Below, piece by piece: positions 43,890-51,487 of a DNA stretch of 64,000 bases. The position numbers and the translations under genes are program-made. Location: positions 1 to 64,000 of the forward strand of contig NZ_JAKRRY010000001.1 of NCBI RefSeq assembly GCF_026191675.1. Direction: 5' to 3'. Position 1 is the stretch's first letter. Every line of letters begins with the position of its first letter. Origin of the DNA: Vibrio qingdaonensis. Lineage in GTDB: Bacteria > Pseudomonadota > Gammaproteobacteria > Enterobacterales > Vibrionaceae. The notes beneath the pieces are model-generated. The model was not told the DNA's origin, ran no database searches, and was given only the letters and a program-made list of their open reading frames with translations.

Positions 43890-43922
43890 CAAAAAAAAAT
43901 CGACCCGTAGGCCGACTTTTAT
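43890..43922 (-). terminator. zapC terminator
   Basis: On the minus strand: GTCGGCC, loop TAC, GGGTCGA, then nine T. The stem has one G-U pair. It lies about 70 bp past the zapC stop. Confidence 0.8.
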
Positions 43923-43988
43923 CGCTTGAACACTGTCATGTTCTTGAGACAAGCACCACTGCTTTCTCTTATGGCGTTATTACGCCGT

Positions 43989-44534
43989 CTAACCAACCAG
44001 TGCGATTGGTTGTAGTGACGTCATGTAGGAATGAGCCGAAGCCATTCTATCATGCATCACCTTAATGCTTTGCCCGAACTGAACATCCTTATTTGACGTC
44101 AGACTAAAGGGGTCCAAATCAACTAAGGCGCATAAACTCGCGCTTTCCCCTACTTCCAATACAATAAAGAAACCAGAAGAGTATTGGTTGGTTAATCTGA
44201 CCAATTCACCTTCTTCAGGTTGAAAGGAAACATCTTGATGGTCAAAGAACCAACTCTTAGGCTGTACTGGCTTATGGAAGCGCTTAGCAGCAACGCAGTA
44301 TAGCGCTAGCTCTGCTTGTCGCGGCTCTGAGAGATCTAGGGTCGTAATTTGGTCTTTATAGATTTGAAACGCGGACGCGTCATCAACTGTGAAGTTATTC
44401 TGACCCATCGCGCACTCAACTAAGAGTTTACGGGAAAGATTGGTTTTAAAAACCATCTCATCTCCCAAATCCAGCATCAGAGAATTTTCATTCTCATCCA
44501 TATACCAGATCCATGTATCGCTGGGTTTAAGCAT
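43989..44534 (-). CDS. zapC: ZapC, Z-ring stabilising cell-division protein
   Basis: A 181-residue cytoplasmic protein matching ZapC (start MLKPSDTWIWYMDENENSLMLDLG). ZapC binds FtsZ and supports bundling of protofilaments. No cofactor motif is expected. It lies between rlmL and pyrD in the same position as in E. coli (pyrD-zapC). It is separated from pyrD by a terminator and is probably expressed from its own promoter. Confidence 0.93.
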   Translation of the reverse strand: MLKPSDTWIWYMDENENSLMLDLGDEMVFKTNLSRKLLVECAMGQNNFTVDDASAFQIYKDQITTLDLSEPRQAELALYCVAAKRFHKPVQPKSWFFDHQDVSFQPEEGELVRLTNQYSSGFFIVLEVGESASLCALVDLDPFSLTSNKDVQFGQSIKVMHDRMASAHSYMTSLQPIALVG

Positions 44535-44628
44535 CGTTCCGTCTCTTATAATTAAAGAATAATCAGACTGTTAGGTAAAACGCTTAATTACCTTTTTGGT
44601 CAGTTGACTCTAATTCTACAAACGATTG

Positions 44629-44660
44629 AACAAAAAAAAAGGGGAAAACTATTTCCCCTC
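44629..44660 (-). terminator. pyrD terminator
   Basis: On the minus strand: GAGGGGAAA, loop TAG, TTTTCCCC, then nine T. It lies 80 bp past the pyrD stop. Confidence 0.85.
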
Positions 44661-44739
44661 TCAATGGTTGCAACTTGGACAGAACTATCAATATATGAAC
44701 ATATTGATGGATATCTAAACGATATCGTCAGTATTTACC

Positions 44740-45750
44740 CTACAGGTTTTTTACGATCTCTTTGACAAGCTTTGGTCCATGGTAAATAAAACCAGAATAT
44801 ACTTGAACCAATTCAGCGCCAGCCATTAACTTTTCTTTTGCGGAAACATAAGAGTCAATACCACCAACACCGATGATCGGCAATTGACCGTCAAGATACT
44901 TAGCTAACAAACGAACCACTTCGGTACTACGAGATTGAACTGGACGACCACTTAAGCCACCAGCCTCATTCGCATGCTTCATACCTTCAACAATAGAGCG
45001 ATCTAGTGTGGTGTTCGTTGCAATAACACCATCAATCTTATTCTTAATCAATGAGTCACAGATTTGCTGCAATTCATCATCGCTAAGATCCGGGGCAATT
45101 TTTAACGCCAGCGGTACGTACTTGCTGTGCTTCTCAGCCAGCTCAGCTTGCTTCGCTTTTAATTCACAAAGAAGATCATCAAGTGCTTCGCCATATTGTA
45201 GGGAACGTAGCCCTGGAGTATTAGGCGAAGAGATGTTCACTGCGATGTAACCCGCGTGCTCATACACTTTTTCCATACAAATAACGTAGTCTTCTGCACC
45301 TTTTTCTATTGGCGTGTCTTTGTTCTTACCAATATTAATGCCGATAATGCCGTCATACTTTGCCTTCTTAACGTTCTCGACTAAGTTATCAACACCTAAA
45401 TTGTTGAAACCCATTCGGTTAATAATGCCTTCCGCTTCTACAAGACGGAACAGTCGCGGTTTATCATTACCAGATTGTGGACGAGGTGTTACCGTCCCTA
45501 CTTCGACAAAACCAAACCCCATCGCACCAAATGCTTCAATACACTCACCGTTCTTATCCAAGCCAGCAGCAAGGCCAACTGGATTCTTAAACGTTAAGCC
45601 CATACATTCGACAGGTCGATTTGGGAGATGTTGACGATAAGCTAAATCAAGAGGAGTGCCGGTAAAGCGCTTAAAATTTTGAATAGCGAGATCATGAGCC
45701 TTTTCGGCATCAAGTTGAAAAAAGCCAGTTCTGGCAAGACGGTAAAGCAT
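44740..45750 (-). CDS. pyrD: PyrD, dihydroorotate dehydrogenase (quinone)
   Basis: A 336-residue class 2 enzyme that oxidises dihydroorotate to orotate and passes electrons via FMN to ubiquinone at the inner membrane. N-terminal amphipathic helices ([22 protein letters not shown]) bind membrane and quinone. FMN site motifs [11 protein letters not shown] and GVGGIDS are present, as is the class 2 catalytic Ser in [11 protein letters not shown]. The ORF opens at 45816, but the ATG at 45750 has a perfect GGAGG. Upstream lie a PurR box and a leader able to fold onto the ribosome-binding site. Confidence 0.97.
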   Translation of the reverse strand: MLYRLARTGFFQLDAEKAHDLAIQNFKRFTGTPLDLAYRQHLPNRPVECMGLTFKNPVGLAAGLDKNGECIEAFGAMGFGFVEVGTVTPRPQSGNDKPRLFRLVEAEGIINRMGFNNLGVDNLVENVKKAKYDGIIGINIGKNKDTPIEKGAEDYVICMEKVYEHAGYIAVNISSPNTPGLRSLQYGEALDDLLCELKAKQAELAEKHSKYVPLALKIAPDLSDDELQQICDSLIKNKIDGVIATNTTLDRSIVEGMKHANEAGGLSGRPVQSRSTEVVRLLAKYLDGQLPIIGVGGIDSYVSAKEKLMAGAELVQVYSGFIYHGPKLVKEIVKNL

Positions 45751-45754
45751 TGTG

Positions 45755-45786
45755 CCTCCGATAGATAACCCGTGTAAACGGGGAGG
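45755..45786 (-). promoter_or_regulatory. pyrD leader that can hide its ribosome-binding site
   Basis: On the minus strand the leader begins near CCTCC (45782-45786) and ends with the ribosome-binding site GGAGG (45755-45759); the two are complementary. Between them CCCGT and ACGGG form an inner stem. An AATAAT -10-like box lies just before the C run. This matches the pyrC/pyrD control of enteric bacteria, in which the start nucleotide chosen by CTP level decides whether the hairpin forms. Confidence 0.65.
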
Positions 45787-45794
45787 TATTATTG

Positions 45795-45810
45795 ACGCAA
45801 ACGTTTGAAC
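45795..45810. promoter_or_regulatory. PurR box at pyrD
   Basis: ACGCAAACGTTTGAAC matches the PurR operator ACGCAAACGTTTGCGT at 14 of 16 positions. It overlaps the expected promoter, 45-60 bp before the pyrD ATG. E. coli pyrD is also repressed by PurR. Confidence 0.75.
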
Positions 45811-45878
45811 TTGCAATTGAGAAATCGCTTTTATTTACCAAAAGCAAGTGTATAGCGGAATAAGTAAGCAATTATTAG

Positions 45879-45891
45879 GTGACCACGTCAC
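45879..45891. promoter_or_regulatory. Possible matS-like site
   Basis: GTGACCACGTCAC fits the matS consensus except that the sixth base is C where a purine is expected. It lies between pyrD and the NAD-GDH gene, outside coding sequence. Confidence 0.35.
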
Positions 45892-45906
45892 GAAATGAAC
45901 GCCGGC

Positions 45907-45934
45907 ATAAAAAAAGCGCCCTATTTGGGCGCTT
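45907..45934 (-). terminator. NAD-GDH terminator
   Basis: AAGCGCCC and GGGCGCTT pair around TATTT; on the minus strand seven T follow. It lies about 30 bp past the stop of the glutamate dehydrogenase gene. Confidence 0.9.
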
Positions 45935-45962
45935 AAACACAAAGTAGCACGTCTATTTGTAT

Positions 45963-48900
45963 CTAGAGGCTTGTGGCACAATTAAGGTTAAGTAAACTCA
46001 ACTCTCGTAACGCAACAGAGAACTTGGCAAACTCATGAACGCTACCCACTTTAAACTCATTAAGAATATTGTCCCAACGTTGCAAGCTAACCTCGTTTGT
46101 CTCCATCCAGTTATCAAGTGACAGGATCACGTCTTGACCCTCCCCACCACAGCCACATCTCAAAACTTGCGCCGTCAATTGACGCTGTTGCCAATCTAGG
46201 TCTTCTCTAAATGCGGCTCTTGCGAGCGCTTGCCAGTTATTGTCTACCGCCTGACCATTAATTTGGTTAAGGAACCAATGCAACGATAAACGGTCTCCGA
46301 GGTGGAAATACAACTTCGAGGCTTGTTCGACATCATAGTTGGCTTCTGCCGCTATCTCTGAGATATCCACCGCAGATAATAGACTCGATAACCTTGAGAC
46401 ATAGTTCGCGAGATCTTTATCAACTCCGCTTTCTATCCAACCTTGAGCCTGAACATTGTGCTCTGCAACTTCTTCATCGACGAGACATGATTCAAGTTTC
46501 TGTTCAATCTTAATGACGTTATCTCGATAACGTGCGACTAATTGCTCAACCGACTGTTTTCCAGGGCGATTACGTAAAATCCATCTCGCCAAGCGACGTA
46601 ACGTACGCCTCACGATAAAGAGCAATTCGTATTGCGCCTCAGAAGTCGCAACATTATCCAGTTTACGTATTTGCTCAAACGTAAACGCAAAACCATAAAT
46701 TTCTCTTGATGCGGCGTACGCATTCGCAATATCAACAACGGTCGCTCCCGTTTCTTCTTGCAAACGAGTCACAAAATTGCAGCCCATTTCATTCACCATT
46801 TGGTTGGCTAGACCAGTAGCGATAATCTCTGCTTTGAGCGGATGATTCGGCATACTATCGATGTAGTTACGGCGTAACAGTGATGGGAAATACTGAGTAA
46901 GCTGTTGATTATGATAAGGATCACTCGCAATTTCATCCACCACCAGCTGCTCTTTCAATACCATCTTGCCGTACGCAACTAATACTGAAAGTTCAGGGCG
47001 AGTCATACCGATACCCTGCTTTTCTCTTTCCAGTAAATCGTCATCAGCAGGAATATATTCAAGCCCTCGATCTAGATAACCGGCTTTCTCCAATGTATGA
47101 ATAAAGCGAATCTGCTCTTTCATCAATGGAACACCTTGGTATTCTGTCACGGAGATAGATTCCGCTTGGCAATAAGCATCATCGAGAACAATCTCACCTA
47201 CTTCGTCTTCCATCGCTTCAAGTGTTTCATTACGCTGTTTGATCGTTAGATCGCCACTTGACACTAAGCTATTCAGGAAGATTTTAATGTTCACTTCATT
47301 ATCTGAACAATCTACTCCACCGACATTATCTACAAAATCGGTATTAACACGGCCACCAGCTAATGCGTACTCCACACGACCTAGTTGTGTCATACCAAGG
47401 TTTCCGCCTTCGCCAACCACTTTTGCTCGTAAATCACTGCCATTAATACGTAATACGTCATTAGCACGGTCGCCAACATCGGTATGCGTTTCTGAAGATG
47501 ACTTGACGTACGTGCCGATACCACCATTCCACAAAAGATCCACTTGCATAGACAGCAGCATCTTAATGAGATCATTTGGTGTCACAGAGCTCTTCTTGGT
47601 GCCAATCATCTTTTGGATTTCTGGCGTCAACGTGATCGATTTTGCTTTTCTAGGGAATATCCCACCACCCGCCGAGATCAATTTAGGATCGTAATCTTCC
47701 CAACTTGAACGAGGCAGATCAAACAGGCGCTTGCGCTCGATCCAACTTGCTGCAGAATCTGGATTCGGATCAATGAAGATATGCATATGGTTAAACGCAG
47801 CTTGCATACGAATATGTTTCGATAACAGCATACCGTTACCAAATACATCTCCAGCCATGTCACCTACACCGATAGCAGTGAAGTCTTCGCTTTGACAATC
47901 GATGCCCATTTCACGGAAATGACGCTTAACCGATTCCCAGCCACCTTTTGCCGTAATACCCATCGCTTTGTGGTCGTAGCCATTTGAGCCACCCGACGCA
48001 AACGCATCGCCTAACCAGAAGTTATATTCGGCAGAGACAGAATTCGCTAAATCAGAGAATGTCGCCGTGCCTTTATCCGCGGCAACAACCAAGTATGGAT
48101 CATCTTCATCGTGACGTACCACACTCTTAGGCGGAGCCACCTCGCCTTCAATGATGTTATCGGAAACATCAAGCAACGCGCGAATAAACTGCTTATAACA
48201 GCGTTGCCCTTCAGCAAAGATTTCATCACGAGATGTGAGTTGATGTTGACGCTTGCAAACAAAACCGCCTTTAGCGCCCACTGGAACAATCACCGTATTT
48301 TTAACTTGTTGCGCTTTAACCAAGCCCAAGATCTCGGTTCTAAAATCTTCCTGCCTGTCTGACCAGCGTAAACCACCACGGGCAACTTTACCGCCACGTA
48401 GGTGCACGCCTTCAATATCAGAGGCATAAACGAATATTTCAAATGCGGGCACTGGTGCCGGAATATCTGGAATCTTTGAAGGCTGTAGTTTTAGAGACAA
48501 CCAAGGTTTATGAAGACCTTGCTCATCTTTTTGATAATAGTTGGTTCTTAATGTCGCAGAAATCATCTCTACATAACGACGAATGATACGGTCATCATCC
48601 AGGCTTTCAACCTTATCCAATTGCACGTCGATTTTAGCGATGATTCGCTGTTGACCTTTCTTACTGCCTTTCAACGACGGCATAAATCGTTGAGAGAAAA
48701 GCTCGACTAAGTCCCTTGCAATTTCTGGGTAGTGATTCAGCGTATCTTCAATGTAGTGTTGGCTAAACGGAAAACCTACCTGTCTCATATAACGCGCATA
48801 GGCACGCAGAATCGAAACTTCTCGACCTGTTAGTCCAGAACCCAAGACTAAACGGTTAAAGCCATCACTTTCTAAGTCACCCGCCCAAATAGAAGCGAAT

Positions 48901-50804
48901 GCTTGCTGGAAACGGTCACGAGCTTCGCGAAGATCGACTACTGTCTCACTCTTATGAAGCATGGCAAAGTCAAGAATCCAATAGCTGCCGCCATCGCTCT
49001 TAATCACCTCATAAGGTGATTCACCAATAACACGAAGCCCAAGATTCTCTAGCATAGGCATAACATCGGAAAGATGAATCGGCTCATCACGATGATAAAG
49101 CTTCAATTTAACTTCTTTAGAATCCGCCGCCGCTTCTTGTGGGCGATAGAACAACATCCCTAACTTATTACTCTCACTTAACGCTTCTAGACGCTCTATA
49201 TCTGCAACAGCAGACGTTGGCATCATGTCTTCCTTATACGAGCGAGGGAATGCACGTGAATAGACTTTCGATAGCGGTAGTCCCTTACTTTCACCAAAGT
49301 TAGCGACAATCGCTTCTGATAAACGATCATCCCAAGAGGCAGATACTTCCATTAAGTTTTGTTCGATCGCTTTTACATCGACATCCATGTTGTTGTTATC
49401 AACCCTTACTATATAGTGCGTTCGAGCTAACGGACTTTCAGAAAAATAGGTGGTGAATTCGACTTCTTGCTCGCAGCCAAAGTAGCTTTTTAAGATCCGT
49501 TGCGTATCCTTGCGAAGTTGAGTGTTATAGCGATCTTTACTCACATACACCATGCAACTAAAGAAGCGACCAAATGGATCTCTACGCACAAACAAACGGA
49601 TCAAATCACGATCTTGCATTTGTACAACACCCATCCCTGTTTCAAGCAATTCTTCTTCTTTCGCCTGAAGCAATTCGTCTCGCGGGTAGTTTTCAAGAAT
49701 ATTTCTTAATGCCTTATAAGAGTACGATCCATTACGATAGCCACTTAAAGCCAGAATACGTTCCATCTTCTCACGGATAAGTGGAATCGTTGACACGCTT
49801 TGGTTATAGACTGCTGAGGTATATAGGCCAGTGAAGCGATGCTCACCAATGACTTTGCCATGTTTATCGAACTTTTTAATACCTATGTAATCGGTATACG
49901 CTGGACGGTGTATGCGGCTTGCTTTGTTTCCTTTAGTGAGAATCAACAAGAAAGGCTTTTTCGCTTCTAACCTGGCTGAATCTGAGAAGTCAGAAATTTT
50001 AACCGCACGAACACGTTGTTCACTTGAAAACAGTCCTAAACCTTTTTCTTCGGTCGGTTTAAGTATCGAATCACCGTCTAGCTGAACTAAATCAAACTCT
50101 TTATAGCCCATAAAGGTGAAATTGTGATCACCAAGCCACTGCAGAAACGCCATAGTTTCATCAAAACGATCATCTTCTGTAGGCAACATCGCTTTATTTT
50201 TAAGAAGATCTTTAGTGATCGCCTTAAGCTTCTTCGACATTGGCTCCCAGCCGTTAACCACTAAACTCGTATCTTCGAATATAGTGACTAACTCTTCTTT
50301 TAATGCTGTCATTTCTTGCTTATCGCTTAAGCGATCAACTTCAATGTGGAAAATAGACTGTAGATGCCCTTTCTTCTCATTAACTGAAGTGATTTGGCCT
50401 TTCTCATCTCGTTCAAACTGAGTCGGACCATGCAACGTAATATGACAAGTTAAATCTAGTCGATTTAATGCCATCTTGACGGAGTCAACAAGAAATGGTG
50501 AATCTGGCACCGCAATCTCTACAATAGTGTGTGTCGACTGCCAACCATGCTTACTCACCGCAGGATTAAAGACTCTGACTGAGATTTCGTCGTGTTTCTT
50601 TTCGTTAAGATGGTGCCATAGGCTGATAACGGCACCATACAAATCAGATTCATTTCGTTGTAGCAAGTCGTCTGGGGACACATTGCTAAAGATATGTTTG
50701 GCGAGTTTGGTTACTAATGGCTGAGCCGAGCCCTCAAGCTTCGACTCAATCAATTTGTAAACTTTCTCCAGAAGAACCGGGACAACGGGTTCGCGCGTGG
50801 TCAT
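45963..50804 (-). CDS. Large NAD-dependent glutamate dehydrogenase (about 180 kDa)
   Basis: A 1613-residue enzyme of the large bacterial NAD-GDH class, which converts glutamate and NAD to 2-oxoglutarate, ammonia and NADH for catabolism. Long N-terminal regulatory ACT-like domains (about 1-720) are followed by the catalytic core with RGGLRWSDR, the Lys in VPVGAKGGFVCKR, and the NAD-binding segment GVGDMAGDVFGNG. Length matches the family (about 1600). It is monocistronic with its own terminator. Often annotated gdhB or gdh2; the symbol is left blank for that reason. Confidence 0.96.
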   Translation of the reverse strand: MTTREPVVPVLLEKVYKLIESKLEGSAQPLVTKLAKHIFSNVSPDDLLQRNESDLYGAVISLWHHLNEKKHDEISVRVFNPAVSKHGWQSTHTIVEIAVPDSPFLVDSVKMALNRLDLTCHITLHGPTQFERDEKGQITSVNEKKGHLQSIFHIEVDRLSDKQEMTALKEELVTIFEDTSLVVNGWEPMSKKLKAITKDLLKNKAMLPTEDDRFDETMAFLQWLGDHNFTFMGYKEFDLVQLDGDSILKPTEEKGLGLFSSEQRVRAVKISDFSDSARLEAKKPFLLILTKGNKASRIHRPAYTDYIGIKKFDKHGKVIGEHRFTGLYTSAVYNQSVSTIPLIREKMERILALSGYRNGSYSYKALRNILENYPRDELLQAKEEELLETGMGVVQMQDRDLIRLFVRRDPFGRFFSCMVYVSKDRYNTQLRKDTQRILKSYFGCEQEVEFTTYFSESPLARTHYIVRVDNNNMDVDVKAIEQNLMEVSASWDDRLSEAIVANFGESKGLPLSKVYSRAFPRSYKEDMMPTSAVADIERLEALSESNKLGMLFYRPQEAAADSKEVKLKLYHRDEPIHLSDVMPMLENLGLRVIGESPYEVIKSDGGSYWILDFAMLHKSETVVDLREARDRFQQAFASIWAGDLESDGFNRLVLGSGLTGREVSILRAYARYMRQVGFPFSQHYIEDTLNHYPEIARDLVELFSQRFMPSLKGSKKGQQRIIAKIDVQLDKVESLDDDRIIRRYVEMISATLRTNYYQKDEQGLHKPWLSLKLQPSKIPDIPAPVPAFEIFVYASDIEGVHLRGGKVARGGLRWSDRQEDFRTEILGLVKAQQVKNTVIVPVGAKGGFVCKRQHQLTSRDEIFAEGQRCYKQFIRALLDVSDNIIEGEVAPPKSVVRHDEDDPYLVVAADKGTATFSDLANSVSAEYNFWLGDAFASGGSNGYDHKAMGITAKGGWESVKRHFREMGIDCQSEDFTAIGVGDMAGDVFGNGMLLSKHIRMQAAFNHMHIFIDPNPDSAASWIERKRLFDLPRSSWEDYDPKLISAGGGIFPRKAKSITLTPEIQKMIGTKKSSVTPNDLIKMLLSMQVDLLWNGGIGTYVKSSSETHTDVGDRANDVLRINGSDLRAKVVGEGGNLGMTQLGRVEYALAGGRVNTDFVDNVGGVDCSDNEVNIKIFLNSLVSSGDLTIKQRNETLEAMEDEVGEIVLDDAYCQAESISVTEYQGVPLMKEQIRFIHTLEKAGYLDRGLEYIPADDDLLEREKQGIGMTRPELSVLVAYGKMVLKEQLVVDEIASDPYHNQQLTQYFPSLLRRNYIDSMPNHPLKAEIIATGLANQMVNEMGCNFVTRLQEETGATVVDIANAYAASREIYGFAFTFEQIRKLDNVATSEAQYELLFIVRRTLRRLARWILRNRPGKQSVEQLVARYRDNVIKIEQKLESCLVDEEVAEHNVQAQGWIESGVDKDLANYVSRLSSLLSAVDISEIAAEANYDVEQASKLYFHLGDRLSLHWFLNQINGQAVDNNWQALARAAFREDLDWQQRQLTAQVLRCGCGGEGQDVILSLDNWMETNEVSLQRWDNILNEFKVGSVHEFAKFSVALRELSLLNLNCATSL

Positions 50805-50959
50805 AGTAACGCTCCACTTTCTATTTTTATTGGGGGATAAGGCTGCTTTTATTGTAAAAGCTTTATTGATAAAGAGTTAATGAAATTTGGAATAAGTTGG
50901 AGAGAAAAGTTTGATAGTGTGACTAATGTACTTATTTATCTTGCTAGCAAAGCGACAAA

Positions 50960-51178
50960 TTACAGTGAATCTAACCGTAGAAATTTATTGTTGTGGTCAG
51001 TTGTCAATCTGAAGCGACCTTTTATACCTATTTGTGTTAAATATGGCCGGAAACGAGCCGCGGGTAATTGTAGCTTTAGTCCACTTTCTGTAACGACCAA
51101 AATGTTCGCAGCATGCCCAGTGTAATGCTCTATAAATGCCTGATAACGAATATTCACGGAAAAATGATAATGAGTCAT
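50960..51178 (-). CDS. DUF2835 family protein behind LexA-type boxes
   Basis: A 72-residue protein of the DUF2835 family (MTHYHFSVNIRYQAF, then HYTGHAANILVVTESGLKLQLPAARFRPYLT and IKGRFRLTTD). These are small beta-rich domains of unknown function, sometimes compared with PilZ-like folds. An in-frame ATG at 51223 would run through the LexA-type box, so 51178, with AGGG upstream, is preferred. It stands alone between pepN and the GDH gene. The LexA-type box suggests DNA-damage control. Confidence 0.85.
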   Translation of the reverse strand: MTHYHFSVNIRYQAFIEHYTGHAANILVVTESGLKLQLPAARFRPYLTQIGIKGRFRLTTDHNNKFLRLDSL

Positions 51179-51203
51179 GTGAAAACTTGCCCTACCAAAA
51201 ACA

Positions 51204-51219
51204 CTGTATATAAACACAG
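51204..51219. promoter_or_regulatory. LexA (SOS) box, proximal, before the DUF2835 gene
   Basis: CTGTATATAAACACAG has both conserved CTGT and ACAG halves with the required 8-bp spacing and A/T-rich middle. It lies 26-41 bp before the ATG, where it would cover the -10 region. Confidence 0.75.
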
Positions 51220-51340
51220 TCATTGTTAATTCGTCGATTTGTCGCGATTAAAAGTGAATGACTACCCTTCACTACTCTCTACTACGTAAACCGTATAAAC
51301 ATGCACCAACATTAGACAAATACACGCTGTTATCTGATAA

Positions 51341-51380
51341 AAACCATCACTACTGTTTAAATATACAGTAGTGATGGTTT
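51341..51380. terminator. Hairpin holding a second LexA-type box, after pepN
   Basis: Arms 51341-51356 and 51365-51380 are perfectly complementary (16 bp) around an 8-nt A/T loop. On the minus strand the end reads GGTTTTTATC, so it can terminate pepN. Its centre (51351-51370) reads TACTGT, TTAAATAT, TACAGTA-like ACAGTA, a full match to the LexA consensus. Confidence 0.7.
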
Positions 51381-51424
51381 ACCTAATTTTTGCGTATCCG
51401 CTGTGGTCAAGTGGCTATAATTCA

Positions 51425-51461
51425 AGGTCTTAAATTTCAATGATTTAGATATTTAAGACCT
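51425..51461 (-). terminator. Second hairpin after pepN
   Basis: AGGTCTTAAAT (51425-51435) pairs with ATTTAAGACCT (51451-51461) around 15 nt. It lies 27 bp past the pepN stop; the U tract is weak. Confidence 0.45.
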
Positions 51462-51487
51462 ATTTATTAAGATTTAAGTATTACAAC

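Noticed and set aside
50880..51125. 81-codon plus-strand frame
   Set aside because: It overlaps the DUF2835 gene antisense, lacks a ribosome-binding site and has no family-like pattern.
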